Assembly: GCF_000092045.1 (NCBI RefSeq)
Contig: NC_007761.1
Location: forward strand, 2,917,001 to 2,981,000
Direction of reading: 5' to 3'
DNA length: 64,000 nucleotides
Source of the DNA: Rhizobium etli CFN 42
GTDB lineage: Bacteria > Pseudomonadota > Alphaproteobacteria > Rhizobiales > Rhizobiaceae
Part shown: positions 27,623 to 35,391 of the stretch, one piece after another
Layout: each line of letters starts with the position of its first letter
How positions within the stretch are numbered: position 1 is the first letter of the stretch
Position numbers and translations under genes: made by a program
The notes under the pieces: model-generated
Databases searched by the model: none
The model's input: only the letters and a program-made list of their open reading frames with translations
What the model was told of the DNA's origin: nothing

Positions 27623-29212
27623 TTTCAAGACATAAGCGTCGTAACTCTCATCGCTTCCGACAGCCGGGCCGAAGCGTTTGATGAGCTCTGTCGCGCTTTG
27701 GAAAGCCGAAATATCCTCAGGCGTCAGAGACAGCCGCCAAACATAGCTTTCACGCAAGGAGACCGCAGCGGTGATCTGATCGAGCCGCTGCGAAAGAAGG
27801 ATGATAACGGGCACCTTCTCACTCTGCCGCAATCGGCGTGCCGATTGGAGGATGTCGGCAAGGCTGAGCGAAAGCCGTGCGTTACGGGTATATCGCACGA
27901 TTGCGCCGAACCGCTCCTCCCGCAAAAGATAGGTGCGGTTGGAAACGTAGTAAGGCAGAGCTTCGACGAGATAATCGGGATCCGCCATGATGATCGCATC
28001 CTTGAGCTCGGGGCGTGATTGCATGAACGCACCGAAATCCTTGCTCCGGCTGAAAGGTATTTCGGCCACGAAGGTCCGATTGACCTTTTCGACAGCGGAC
28101 ACGACCTGCAGCGCCAGCAGTATCATGAAGCACAGACGGCCGAACTTTACGATGCGGCCGGCCGCCGTCGCGCCGGCAACGCCCGCCCTGTCACGCTGCA
28201 TGTCTGTGGTCAAGGCGGTCATCGCGATCATGAAAACCAGCCAGAGCGCCTGATGTCTGTATCCGCCCGGATAGACCAGCGTAAACAGCAGCGAGAGCCC
28301 TAACAGCACCAGCGCCGCTGCGATCATGGCCGCGCGCCGGTTCGCCATCCCCAGCAGGCTGCCGTAGATCAGCACCGACATCAAAGCTGCGAAGATGCGG
28401 AAAGCCAACGGATCGGCCACCATCAGTCCGAGAATACTGTCGGGATAGAACGACAGAAATTGCGAACTGGCCGGCGCAAGGGCACGAAGGGCGAGCAAAG
28501 CGAAATTCTCGCCGCTGATGTCGTTCTGCCCTGTATCGTTGAAGGTCGGATAGACCGTGAGGAAACACAGAACAACTCCAACCGCGGCCAAGACTGCGGC
28601 TGTCGCAAAGCCGCGATACTCCCGTAAAGGAGACCTTGGCCGCGCCAGAACCAAATCAAAAAACCAATAAGCCAGGAAGCCGCCGACAAGGACCACCGAA
28701 TGCACATTGGTGTTTGCCAGCAAGGCAAACAGCAGGCCGTTCCATATGCCGTTGCGCACTCCCTTCTGCCACGTCAGGACGATCACAAAGACCATCAGCA
28801 TGCTGATGCCGTAGTTTCGCGACATCGCGGCGTATTCGAAAACCGAAAAACTGCCGAACAGCGACAGCAGCATGATGGAAAGAGGCAGCTTCAGCCTGAA
28901 GACGAGAAGATAGGCCGCAGCCGCCGCAATCGTCAACGCCACGACTTTCAGAACGACGGGTGAGCCTACCAACACATGGGCGGCGCGCAGAAGGATATAC
29001 CAGATGGCAGGATGGCCCTCGCCATGCATCTGGCGAAGCATATCGGCGAAATTGTCTCCCTGTAGGGCCAGCGACAATGCGCGAACTTCGTCACGCCAGA
29101 CGGTTTCGGACCAGCAGAGCGCGGACGCTAGTGCGAGCCAGACGAAGAAGATCAACGCCTTGCCGAGCTTCGCGAAACGAGGTTCATCAACAATGGAGAC
29201 GATCGAGGCCAA
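27620..29212 (-). CDS. Polytopic membrane protein, putative GT-C-type glycosyltransferase
   Basis: A 530-residue protein with about ten to twelve membrane helices and a soluble C-terminal part (about residues 390-530). The first periplasmic loop holds acidic residues in TVWRDEVRALSLA and the block QMHGEGHPAIWYILLR. Together these recall the catalytic loop of PMT/ArnT-like GT-C enzymes, which use a polyprenyl-phosphate sugar donor. I cannot place it in a named family with certainty, and no other polysaccharide gene is adjacent. Transfer of a sugar to an envelope component is inference only. Confidence 0.65.
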   Translation of the reverse strand: MASIVSIVDEPRFAKLGKALIFFVWLALASALCWSETVWRDEVRALSLALQGDNFADMLRQMHGEGHPAIWYILLRAAHVLVGSPVVLKVVALTIAAAAAYLLVFRLKLPLSIMLLSLFGSFSVFEYAAMSRNYGISMLMVFVIVLTWQKGVRNGIWNGLLFALLANTNVHSVVLVGGFLAYWFFDLVLARPRSPLREYRGFATAAVLAAVGVVLCFLTVYPTFNDTGQNDISGENFALLALRALAPASSQFLSFYPDSILGLMVADPLAFRIFAALMSVLIYGSLLGMANRRAAMIAAALVLLGLSLLFTLVYPGGYRHQALWLVFMIAMTALTTDMQRDRAGVAGATAAGRIVKFGRLCFMILLALQVVSAVEKVNRTFVAEIPFSRSKDFGAFMQSRPELKDAIIMADPDYLVEALPYYVSNRTYLLREERFGAIVRYTRNARLSLSLADILQSARRLRQSEKVPVIILLSQRLDQITAAVSLRESYVWRLSLTPEDISAFQSATELIKRFGPAVGSDESYDAYVLK

Positions 29213-29305
29213 ATGACACGCAACCCGGTGAATGAAAGCGTGACGACCCTATCGGCCGGGACATAATTTGGCGTTAAATGAACGCTCCGATTTGATTTAC
29301 AGGCA

Positions 29306-29551
29306 CTAGGATTTTTCCTCCCTCTCGAGAAGATGGATGTCCTCGGCCACGTCTTCCATTCTCTTCAACAAGGCTGCCTGAGCATCTCTCAGGCCGCGAT
29401 TATAGATGTAAGGCCCGATCTCCTCGGTGAAGAAATCGAGCAGGAATTCGGCCGGCAAGGCGCCGATGGGGTCGAGTTCCCGGTCGAAATAGGCGCGGAT
29501 GCGCGAAACGATTTCAGCCTTTTCTTCCTTCGAAAACTCGATCTTCTTCAT
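29306..29551 (-). CDS. DUF2164 domain protein
   Basis: An 81-residue cytoplasmic protein (MKKIEFSKEEKAEIVSRIRAY, then GALPAEFLLDFFTEEIGPYIYN) matching DUF2164, a short, mostly helical family of unknown function. The length is typical. It is flanked by unrelated genes and apparently monocistronic. Confidence 0.85.
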   Translation of the reverse strand: MKKIEFSKEEKAEIVSRIRAYFDRELDPIGALPAEFLLDFFTEEIGPYIYNRGLRDAQAALLKRMEDVAEDIHLLEREEKS

Positions 29552-29683
29552 GAGGTTCTCTCCGTCGGATGCAATCAGGCCTTTGATGCTTCAGCGAAAT
29601 CGATCGGTCAATCAATGAAATTCAATTGCCGTGACAGGTCTTAGCCCATAAGTGAAACCTGAATTTCCAACAGGATCACCCAC

Positions 29684-30415
29684 ATGAATCGCGCCGACTT
29701 TGTTGAAGGTTTGCGGGGCGGCTCCGCCGTTGCGCTGGCATCGGCGCCCTTTGGCGCGTTGTTCGGGGCGCTCGCGGTCGAAAACGGCATGTCGCTCTCC
29801 GAGGTCGCCTTCATGAGCGCCACGGTCTATGCTGGCGCCAGCCAGATGGTCGGCATCGAACTCTTCGGCCAGAATGTCCACGCCTGGCTGATCGTGTTGT
29901 CGATTCTCGCCGTCAATTTCCGCCACGTGCTCTATTCGGCGGCCTTGGCGCGCTACATCGGCCATTTCACGCCGCTCCAGAAATTCTTCACCTTCTTCCT
30001 GCTCGTCGATCCGCAATTTGCCGAAGCGGTGAAGCGCAGCGAGGCCGGCAAACCGCTGACCTTTGCCTGGTATTTCGGCTTCGGCATCATCATCTACATT
30101 CCCTGGGTGCTGATCAGCGTCGCCGGTGGAATGCTCGGCGGCTTCATCGGCAATCCCAAGGCGATCGGCCTCGATATCCTGCTGCCGGCCTATTTCCTCG
30201 GCATCGTCCTCGGCTTCCGCAAGCGAGATAATTTCCTGCCCGTGGCGCTCGTCAGCGCGGTGGCATCCGTGGTCGCCTACCGTTATGTCGGCTCGCCATG
30301 GCATGTCAGCCTGGGTGCGGCCGCCGGCATCGCGCTGGCTGCCCTGCTGCCGCTGCCGCGCGAGGTGCCGGATCTCGAAGCCGACGCCCTTCAATCCGAA
30401 GTGCACGAGGTCTGA
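29684..30415 (+). CDS. azlC: AzlC family branched-chain amino acid exporter, large subunit
   Basis: A 243-residue membrane protein with about six to seven helices and AzlC signatures: GLRGGSAVALASAPFGALFGALAVENG, YAGASQMVGIELF and VNFRHVLYSAALARYI. With the adjacent small AzlD partner it forms an exporter of the AzlCD/BrnFE (LIV-E) type for branched-chain or related amino acids and analogues. The azlD start lies 3 bp after its stop, so the two are co-translated. The actual substrate is inferred from the family. Confidence 0.9.
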   Translation: MNRADFVEGLRGGSAVALASAPFGALFGALAVENGMSLSEVAFMSATVYAGASQMVGIELFGQNVHAWLIVLSILAVNFRHVLYSAALARYIGHFTPLQKFFTFFLLVDPQFAEAVKRSEAGKPLTFAWYFGFGIIIYIPWVLISVAGGMLGGFIGNPKAIGLDILLPAYFLGIVLGFRKRDNFLPVALVSAVASVVAYRYVGSPWHVSLGAAAGIALAALLPLPREVPDLEADALQSEVHEV

Positions 30416-30418
30416 GCC

Positions 30419-30727
30419 ATGGAATTCGATCTTCACATGGCGCTCGTCATCCTCGCCGCAGCAGTCGCCACTTTCGCCACCCGCATCGGCGGCTATATCC
30501 TCATCACCCGAATGAAGAGCATTCCCCCGCGCATGGAAGCGGCGCTGAATGCCGTGCCGGCCGCCGTGCTGACGACGCTGGTCGCGCCTGCCTTCTTCAT
30601 CGGCGGCTGGGAATCGAAACTCGCGCTGATCGTTGCCCTTTTTGTCGGCCTGCGCATTTCCCACACATGGATGCTGGTCGCCGCCTGGGCTGTCGTGATG
30701 GGATGGCGCTATACGATCGGCGCTTGA
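30419..30727 (+). CDS. azlD: AzlD family small subunit of the amino acid exporter
   Basis: A 102-residue protein with three to four membrane helices and the AzlD pattern ATFATRIGGYILITRMKSIPPRMEAALNAVPAAVLTTLVAPA. It follows azlC with a 3-bp gap and completes the AzlCD pair. It converges on the aminopeptidase P gene. Confidence 0.9.
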   Translation: MEFDLHMALVILAAAVATFATRIGGYILITRMKSIPPRMEAALNAVPAAVLTTLVAPAFFIGGWESKLALIVALFVGLRISHTWMLVAAWAVVMGWRYTIGA

Positions 30728-30791
30728 GCCCGCTTGCGCCTCAAAGATGCGCGGCCGTGCAGCCCGAAGGCAATGCTCCGCCGCCTCTTTC

Positions 30792-32627
30792 CTAATATTC
30801 GAGCGGCAGCGTCGCGTTCTCGAGCCACGCCCTGACGTCGTGATCGTGGATGAGCGGCATCAGCGCCTCGCATGTGCGGCGGTGATAGTCGTTGAACCAG
30901 TGCAGCTCATCATGGGTCAGAAGCTCGGGAATGACGAGGCTGCGGTCGATCGGGCAGAAGGTCAGCGTCTCGAAGCCGAGCATGGCCACGTCGCCGCCTT
31001 CGATCTCCTCGGCGCCGCGCACGTAGATCAGGTTTTCGATGCGGATGCCGAAGCTGCCCGGCCGGTAATAGCCCGGCTCATTCGAAAGGATCATGCCGGG
31101 CAGCAGCTCTTGCGTCGAAAGTCTGGAGATGCGCTGCGGCCCCTCATGTACCGAGAGATAAGAGCCGACGCCATGGCCCGTGCCATGAGCGAAGTCGGCC
31201 CCTGCCCGCCACAATGCGATGCGCGCCAACGGATCGAGGTCACAGCCGCGCGTGCCCTTGGGAAAGCGCGCCGTGCTGATTTGTATCATCCCTTTCAGCA
31301 CCAGCGTGAAGAAGCGGCGATGCTCCTCCGAAACCGCGCCGATGCCGACGGTGCGGGTAATGTCCGTCGTGCCGTTGATATATTGCGCACCGGAATCGAT
31401 CAGGAAGAGTTCGCCGGCCTCGATCATCCGGTTGGTCTCGGTCGTCACCCGGTAATGCATGATCGCCGCATGCTCGCCGGCGCCTGATATAGTATCGAAA
31501 GAAATGTCCTTCAGCGGATTCTGCATGCTTTGGCCGACGCGGGCGCGCGCCGCTTCGAGCCGCTCGGCGGCGGCGATCTCGCTCACCGTGCCGGGTTTCT
31601 CCTGCGACAGCCAGTAAAGGAATTCCACCATCGCCGCCCCATCCTGCAGATGCGCGGCGGCCGAGCCGTTGATCTCGACATCGTTCTTCACCGCCCGCGG
31701 CAACTTGGCGGGGTCGAGACCTTCGACTGCCTCTCCACCAGCCTTGCGAATGATGTCTGCGAGCGCATAGGAAGCGATATCGGGATCGACCAGCACGCGG
31801 CCGCCATCCCTGGAAACCGCGGCCAGCCGTTCTTCCAGCGCCGAAGGCGGCAGCTGGGTGCAGATCTGGCCAAGATAGGCCTCCGCTTCGATGCCGGTCT
31901 TGCGCTTGTCAAGGAAGAGCTCTGCCCGCCCGTCGGCATGAATGATGGCGCGCGCCAAGGGATGCGGCGTATGCGGCACGTCGGCGCCGCGTATGTTGAA
32001 GGCCCAGGCGACCGAAGAGGGATCGGCAATCAGCACCGCCGCCAGATTCTTCTTCGACAGACCTTCGGCGATCGTGGCAATCTTATCGCTGGCCAAGACA
32101 CCGGCCTGAGCGACATTCTGGATGGTGACAGGCCCCAGCGGCTCGACCGGCCGATCGCTCCAGAGCCTGTCGAGCGGATTGTGCGGCAGGAAGATCAGCG
32201 TCCCGCCGATCTCCGCAAGCGCCTTTTCCAGACGGCGAATCTCAGCGCCGGAGTGCAGCCAGGGATCGATGCCGAGCTTGAGACCTTTGGCGCCGTTTGC
32301 GGCAAGCCAGACGTGCGGCGGCTCGTTGACGAGATCGCCGCCTGAAAATACCGTGCCGTCGACCTGTTCGGCAAGCTGGGTGACATAGCGTCCGTCGACG
32401 AAGACGATCGCCTGCGAGCGCAGGATGAGGGCGACGCCCGCCGAACCCGTGAAGCCCGTCAACCAGGCCAGACGCTCCGAGCATGCGGGGACATATTCGC
32501 CGTTGAATTCGTCGGCGCGCGGCACGAGGAAGGCGTCGATGCCGAGCGAATCGAAAGTGGCGCGCAGTGCCGATACCCGTTCCCTGCCGAAATGCGGCGT
32601 GGAGGTGACGTCGAAGGACTGAAACAT
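30792..32627 (-). CDS. Xaa-Pro aminopeptidase (aminopeptidase P, M24B)
   Basis: A 611-residue peptidase removing the N-terminal residue from peptides with Pro in position two. Two creatinase-N-like domains (about residues 10-300) precede the M24 catalytic domain (about 310-530) and an M24 C-terminal tail. Dinuclear-metal ligands are visible in LIDSGAQYINGTTDITRT (two Asp), FAHGTGHGVGSYLSVHEGP (His) and LSNEPGYYRPGSFGIRIEN (two Glu). The three-domain length matches the eukaryote-like aminopeptidase P form rather than the 440-residue PepP. I start at MFQSFDVTS, where homology begins; the upstream ATG at 32,678 adds 17 unlikely residues. Confidence 0.9.
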   Translation of the reverse strand: MFQSFDVTSTPHFGRERVSALRATFDSLGIDAFLVPRADEFNGEYVPACSERLAWLTGFTGSAGVALILRSQAIVFVDGRYVTQLAEQVDGTVFSGGDLVNEPPHVWLAANGAKGLKLGIDPWLHSGAEIRRLEKALAEIGGTLIFLPHNPLDRLWSDRPVEPLGPVTIQNVAQAGVLASDKIATIAEGLSKKNLAAVLIADPSSVAWAFNIRGADVPHTPHPLARAIIHADGRAELFLDKRKTGIEAEAYLGQICTQLPPSALEERLAAVSRDGGRVLVDPDIASYALADIIRKAGGEAVEGLDPAKLPRAVKNDVEINGSAAAHLQDGAAMVEFLYWLSQEKPGTVSEIAAAERLEAARARVGQSMQNPLKDISFDTISGAGEHAAIMHYRVTTETNRMIEAGELFLIDSGAQYINGTTDITRTVGIGAVSEEHRRFFTLVLKGMIQISTARFPKGTRGCDLDPLARIALWRAGADFAHGTGHGVGSYLSVHEGPQRISRLSTQELLPGMILSNEPGYYRPGSFGIRIENLIYVRGAEEIEGGDVAMLGFETLTFCPIDRSLVIPELLTHDELHWFNDYHRRTCEALMPLIHDHDVRAWLENATLPLEY

Positions 32628-32750
32628 GCTGAAAACCCGAATGGTTGAGACGAATCCGGTTAATGGGATCGTGGCCATGTTAGCGAAATTTCAATCGATG
32701 GGGAGAAAAAGCGACGAAACGAGTCGAAACCCTTGGGGCCGCTCAGCATT

Positions 32751-32780
32751 TTGACAGAACTGTGACGGCAAAAGTTAACC
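32751..32780 (+). promoter_or_regulatory. Possible sigma70-type promoter ahead of the 57-codon gene
   Basis: TTGACA at 32,751-32,756 is followed after 18 bp by TTAACC. A second candidate -10, TATATA, lies at 32,851-32,856, closer to the gene. Either could start the transcript that carries the small gene and the downstream sRNA. Motif match only. Confidence 0.3.
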
Positions 32781-32905
32781 TGGCACGCTTTATGCATCAG
32801 CCGCATGGCTCCCATGAGCGAAACCCACTGCCTCCGCATTTCAAAATAGCTATATAGGCGCCATCGGACGGTTCGGACGAACCAGCAAACAAAGGATTTT
32901 TTGAA

Positions 32906-33079
32906 ATGACCGCCTCTCTCTCGCGCTTCGCATACAGCAGCCCGGTGCAGGCTGGCGAACGCCAGACCGTGCGTCACGTGATCGGCGCCCGCCGCCCGCA
33001 GAGCGAAGACAGCCTCAAGCTGCTCGGTGCCGGCCAGCGCGTCACGCGCCACCAGGGCGCCCCCAGCTACGCGTTCTAA
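32906..33079 (+). CDS. 57-residue small protein, unknown function
   Basis: An ATG-initiated frame of 57 codons with AAAGGA 11 bp upstream and a TAA stop. The product begins MTASLSRFAYSSPVQAGERQ and ends HQGAPSYAF. It is basic (about nine Arg), has no signal peptide or membrane helix, and shows the strong third-position GC bias of neighbouring real genes. I do not recognise a family. It stands directly upstream of two hairpins with CUCCUCC loops and an intrinsic terminator. In other alphaproteobacteria related anti-Shine-Dalgarno sRNAs are processed from the 3' part of small-protein mRNAs, so gene and sRNA may share one transcript. Confidence 0.7.
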   Translation: MTASLSRFAYSSPVQAGERQTVRHVIGARRPQSEDSLKLLGAGQRVTRHQGAPSYAF

Positions 33080-33084
33080 GCCTG

Positions 33085-33222
33085 AACGCCTGTCCGTCTC
33101 CTCCCTCCCGGACCGGCCTATTGGAATGCAGTAGAGCCCGCTTGAGCGCTCCTCCTCCTTTGAGCTCGCGGGCACTGACCGGATAGACCGGTCCAAGGCG
33201 GTGCCACTGGCACCGCCTTTTT
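33085..33222 (+). ncRNA. Candidate anti-Shine-Dalgarno sRNA (alpha-r14 / 'cuckoo RNA' type)
   Basis: Three hairpins lie in a row. Hairpin 1 (33,088-33,117) has arms GTCCG / CGGAC extended by GCC / GGC across one mismatch, with loop TCTCCTCCCTCC. Hairpin 2 (33,136-33,173) has arms GCCCGC / GCGGGC plus inner GAGC / GCTC, with a loop containing CTCCTCCTCC. Hairpin 3 is a perfect 9-bp terminator with a T-run. Two C/U-rich anti-Shine-Dalgarno loops followed by a terminator is the known layout of alphaproteobacterial alpha-r14 sRNAs and the related cuckoo RNAs, which bind ribosome binding sites of target mRNAs. The exact 5' end is unknown; it may be processed from the small-protein mRNA. Confidence 0.65.
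33195..33222 (+). terminator. Intrinsic terminator of the small-protein/sRNA transcript
   Basis: GGCGGTGCC - ACT - GGCACCGCC is a perfect 9-bp stem with a 3-nt loop. It is preceded by AA and followed by TTTTT, a textbook intrinsic terminator on the plus strand. Confidence 0.88.
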
Positions 33223-33276
33223 GTTTGAGCGCCAGAAAGCGGTTCCGTTTCGATGGAGCGCAAACCTCTCCGCTCG

Positions 33277-33410
33277 CTCATTCCTGTGCTCGTCACAGGA
33301 ATCCGGTGCGGCCAAGTCGTTGGGCGCGGACGACTCTCTCCAAAATATAATGAGTCATTCACCGCGCGGACGTGCGGTGGCTGGATCCCTGTGACAGGCA
33401 AAGGCATGAG
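33277..33410. repeat. Intergenic palindromic repeat element, copy A (two facing units)
   Basis: One unit at 33,277-33,304 has the perfect stem TTCCTGTG / CACAGGAA around a 5-nt loop. A second, inverted unit lies at 33,374-33,410 (reverse complement CTCATGCCT..GTCACAGGGATCCAGCCACCGC). The same unit recurs at 42,371-42,406, so this is a dispersed intergenic repeat family of the kind common in rhizobia. It fills most of the space between the sRNA terminator and prmA. Confidence 0.7.
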
Positions 33411-33461
33411 GGGCGCCCTGAGCAAGCGTGCAGCAGGCCGAGCCCTCACCTAATGCAGAAC

Positions 33462-34340
33462 TCAAGGCCGATCAAAATGGATCGTCACCCAACCGTTCCG
33501 CCAGATCGTCCTGACGTGCCGGAGCCTCGCACCGCTATAGGCGGCGATCACCTTCCATCGCTGCGCGGCCAGAATCCCCGAAAGAATCACCGAACCACCC
33601 GGCGCAAGATGGGCGGCAAGTTGCGGCGCCATGCGGATCAGCGGCCGGGCGAGGATGTTGGCGATGATGAGGTCAAAGGGACCATGCTCGGAAAAAGCAG
33701 TCGAGTGAAAGCCTGGCGCGGTTCTGGTGACGATGCCCGAGGCGATGCCGTTGCGGCGAACGTTTTCGGCCGCCACCCGCGTCGCGATCGGGTCGATGTC
33801 GGTGGCGAGCACCGGCATGTTCTTGAGCTTGCGCACCGCAATCGCCAGCACACCGCTGCCGGTGCCGAGATCGAGCGCGTTGCGGACGCGGCGGGATCGC
33901 ACCACACGATCGATCACTTCGAGGCAGCCGGCGGTCGTGCCGTGATGGCCGGTGCCGAAGGCCTGGCCGGCATCGATTTCGATGGCGATATCGCCGGGGC
34001 GGACCTTCTCGCGGTCATGCGAGCCGTGTACCAGAAATCGCCCCGCCCTGACGGGCTTCAGTCCTTCCAGTGATTTTACCACCCAGTCGACGTCGGGGAT
34101 GACCTCCCGCAGCAACTGAGCATCGGGAAAGGCGCTTTTCAGCGCCGTCTCGACGCGGGAGCGCACCTGCGCCTCGTCCTCGGCCATCATGTAGACGGAG
34201 GCTTCCCAGATATCCCTCTTCTCGTCGACCTCGGTGGTTCCGATGGCAAAGTCTTCCTCGCCGAAGACTTCGGTGAGGAGATCGAGGATTTGTTCGGCCT
34301 GACTTTCGGTCGTCGACACGTAAAGGCGGATTTCACTCAC
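33462..34340 (-). CDS. prmA: Ribosomal protein L11 methyltransferase
   Basis: A 292-residue SAM-dependent methyltransferase that trimethylates ribosomal protein L11. An N-terminal substrate-recognition domain (about residues 1-90) is followed by the Rossmann methyltransferase core: AFGTGHHGTT (family marker), LDLGTGSGVLAIA (SAM motif I), ATDIDPIA and LIIANILARPL (NPPY-like position). The length is typical. It lies 68 bp beyond the stop of the Sco1 gene's 3' side and converges with the sRNA locus. Confidence 0.94.
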   Translation of the reverse strand: MSEIRLYVSTTESQAEQILDLLTEVFGEEDFAIGTTEVDEKRDIWEASVYMMAEDEAQVRSRVETALKSAFPDAQLLREVIPDVDWVVKSLEGLKPVRAGRFLVHGSHDREKVRPGDIAIEIDAGQAFGTGHHGTTAGCLEVIDRVVRSRRVRNALDLGTGSGVLAIAVRKLKNMPVLATDIDPIATRVAAENVRRNGIASGIVTRTAPGFHSTAFSEHGPFDLIIANILARPLIRMAPQLAAHLAPGGSVILSGILAAQRWKVIAAYSGARLRHVRTIWRNGWVTIHFDRP

Positions 34341-34408
34341 GATACGCGGTCTTTCCGGTTTCCGTTGCCCGCCATCGGTCGAGTCAACGCTCCATCACGC
34401 TGAAACCA

Positions 34409-35008
34409 TCACCCTTTGTTGACGAGATTCTCCAGCTTCTTTACCGCCGTGTCCGGGTTTTCGCCATAGGCGATCGTTCCGGAAAACCGTCCGGCCGAAT
34501 CGAGCAGGAAAACCGAGGCGGTATGATCCATCGTATAGTCGCCATTCGGATCCTTCTCATCGACAGGCACCTTCTTGGCATAGACGCGAAACCCCTTGAT
34601 GACGTCGGCGATCTTCTCGGGCGGGCCTGAAATGCCGGTGATACGCTTGGACACGTTGGAGACGTACGCGTTCATGATTTCGGGCGTGTCGCGCTCAGGA
34701 TCGACGGTCACGAAATAGGCCTGCAGCTTGGTTCCGTCCGGATCGACCTTCTCCAGCCAGCCGTTCAGCTCGAACAACGTCGTCGGGCAAACTTCCGGGC
34801 AATGGGTAAAGCCGAAGAACAACGCCGTCGGCTTGCCGCGCAACGCCTGTTCGGTGATCGGCTGTCCGCTTTGAGAAACGAGCGTGAAAGGCACGCCGAA
34901 GGGTGCTTCCGCCACGACGTCCCCCGACTTCTTGGAATAACTAACTGCGCCGAGAACCCCGGCAAGTATCAGAACACCGACCCAGACGGCGATGCGGAAT
35001 GTCTTCAT
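34409..35008 (-). CDS. SCO1/SenC copper-binding thioredoxin-like protein
   Basis: A 199-residue Sco protein. An N-terminal membrane anchor (about residues 6-24) is followed by a thioredoxin-like domain with the copper-binding CxxxC (Cys70, Cys74 in GFTHCPEVCPTT) and the distal His162 (TMDHTASVF). It delivers copper to, or reduces, the CuA site of cytochrome c oxidase in the periplasm. The ATG at 35,008 is preceded by GAGGA; the longer frame to 35,080 is not supported. No oxidase gene is adjacent. Confidence 0.92.
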   Translation of the reverse strand: MKTFRIAVWVGVLILAGVLGAVSYSKKSGDVVAEAPFGVPFTLVSQSGQPITEQALRGKPTALFFGFTHCPEVCPTTLFELNGWLEKVDPDGTKLQAYFVTVDPERDTPEIMNAYVSNVSKRITGISGPPEKIADVIKGFRVYAKKVPVDEKDPNGDYTMDHTASVFLLDSAGRFSGTIAYGENPDTAVKKLENLVNKG

Positions 35009-35391
35009 GGCGTGATCCTCGATCGGGCGGATGTGCCGCCCGCCCCTGCCGTGATTATCGTCTCGGCCGTAGGCGCGCAATTCAAGAATATGTTTTTTGA
35101 CCCGTGATTAATTGTCTCACGAACCGCAGCCGTCGATCAATCGAAAGTCGGCCCGCCAGAATTGACGTTTCTCAAAAAAGCATTGCACTTGAACGACTTG
35201 CCTTCTGCCCGAACCGACGATCTCACGATAAACATCGTTAGGAAAGACTTAAGCCGTGAGATCTATATTTAGCAGTGCGTGCGGCGCACTTGTGCCGTTC
35301 TGACATGATGTCTGCCGCGTGGCAAAAAACCCCGGACCTCCGCATGAAAGTTGGGAAACATGAACCCAAGCGGTTTATACGAGGTCTTTTC
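35009..35391. other. Divergent intergenic region between Sco1 and the chemoreceptor
   Basis: About 380 bp. It contains a perfect 9-bp inverted repeat, GATCTCACG / CGTGAGATC (35,219-35,263, 27-bp spacer), and an AT-rich patch near 35,160-35,280. The receptor frame is open upstream to 35,275 but has no homology before 35,392. No gene is recognised here. Confidence 0.55.
35219..35263. promoter_or_regulatory. 9-bp inverted repeat upstream of the chemoreceptor gene
   Basis: GATCTCACG and CGTGAGATC are perfect complements, separated by 27 bp of AT-rich DNA containing TTAGGAAAGACTTAAG. The position, about 130 bp upstream of the receptor start, suits an operator or a leader-RNA stem. Confidence 0.4.

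Noticed and set aside
34341..34408. Possible prmA-sco1 operon
   Set aside because: The genes are on the same strand with a 68-bp gap and unrelated functions; co-transcription cannot be supported.
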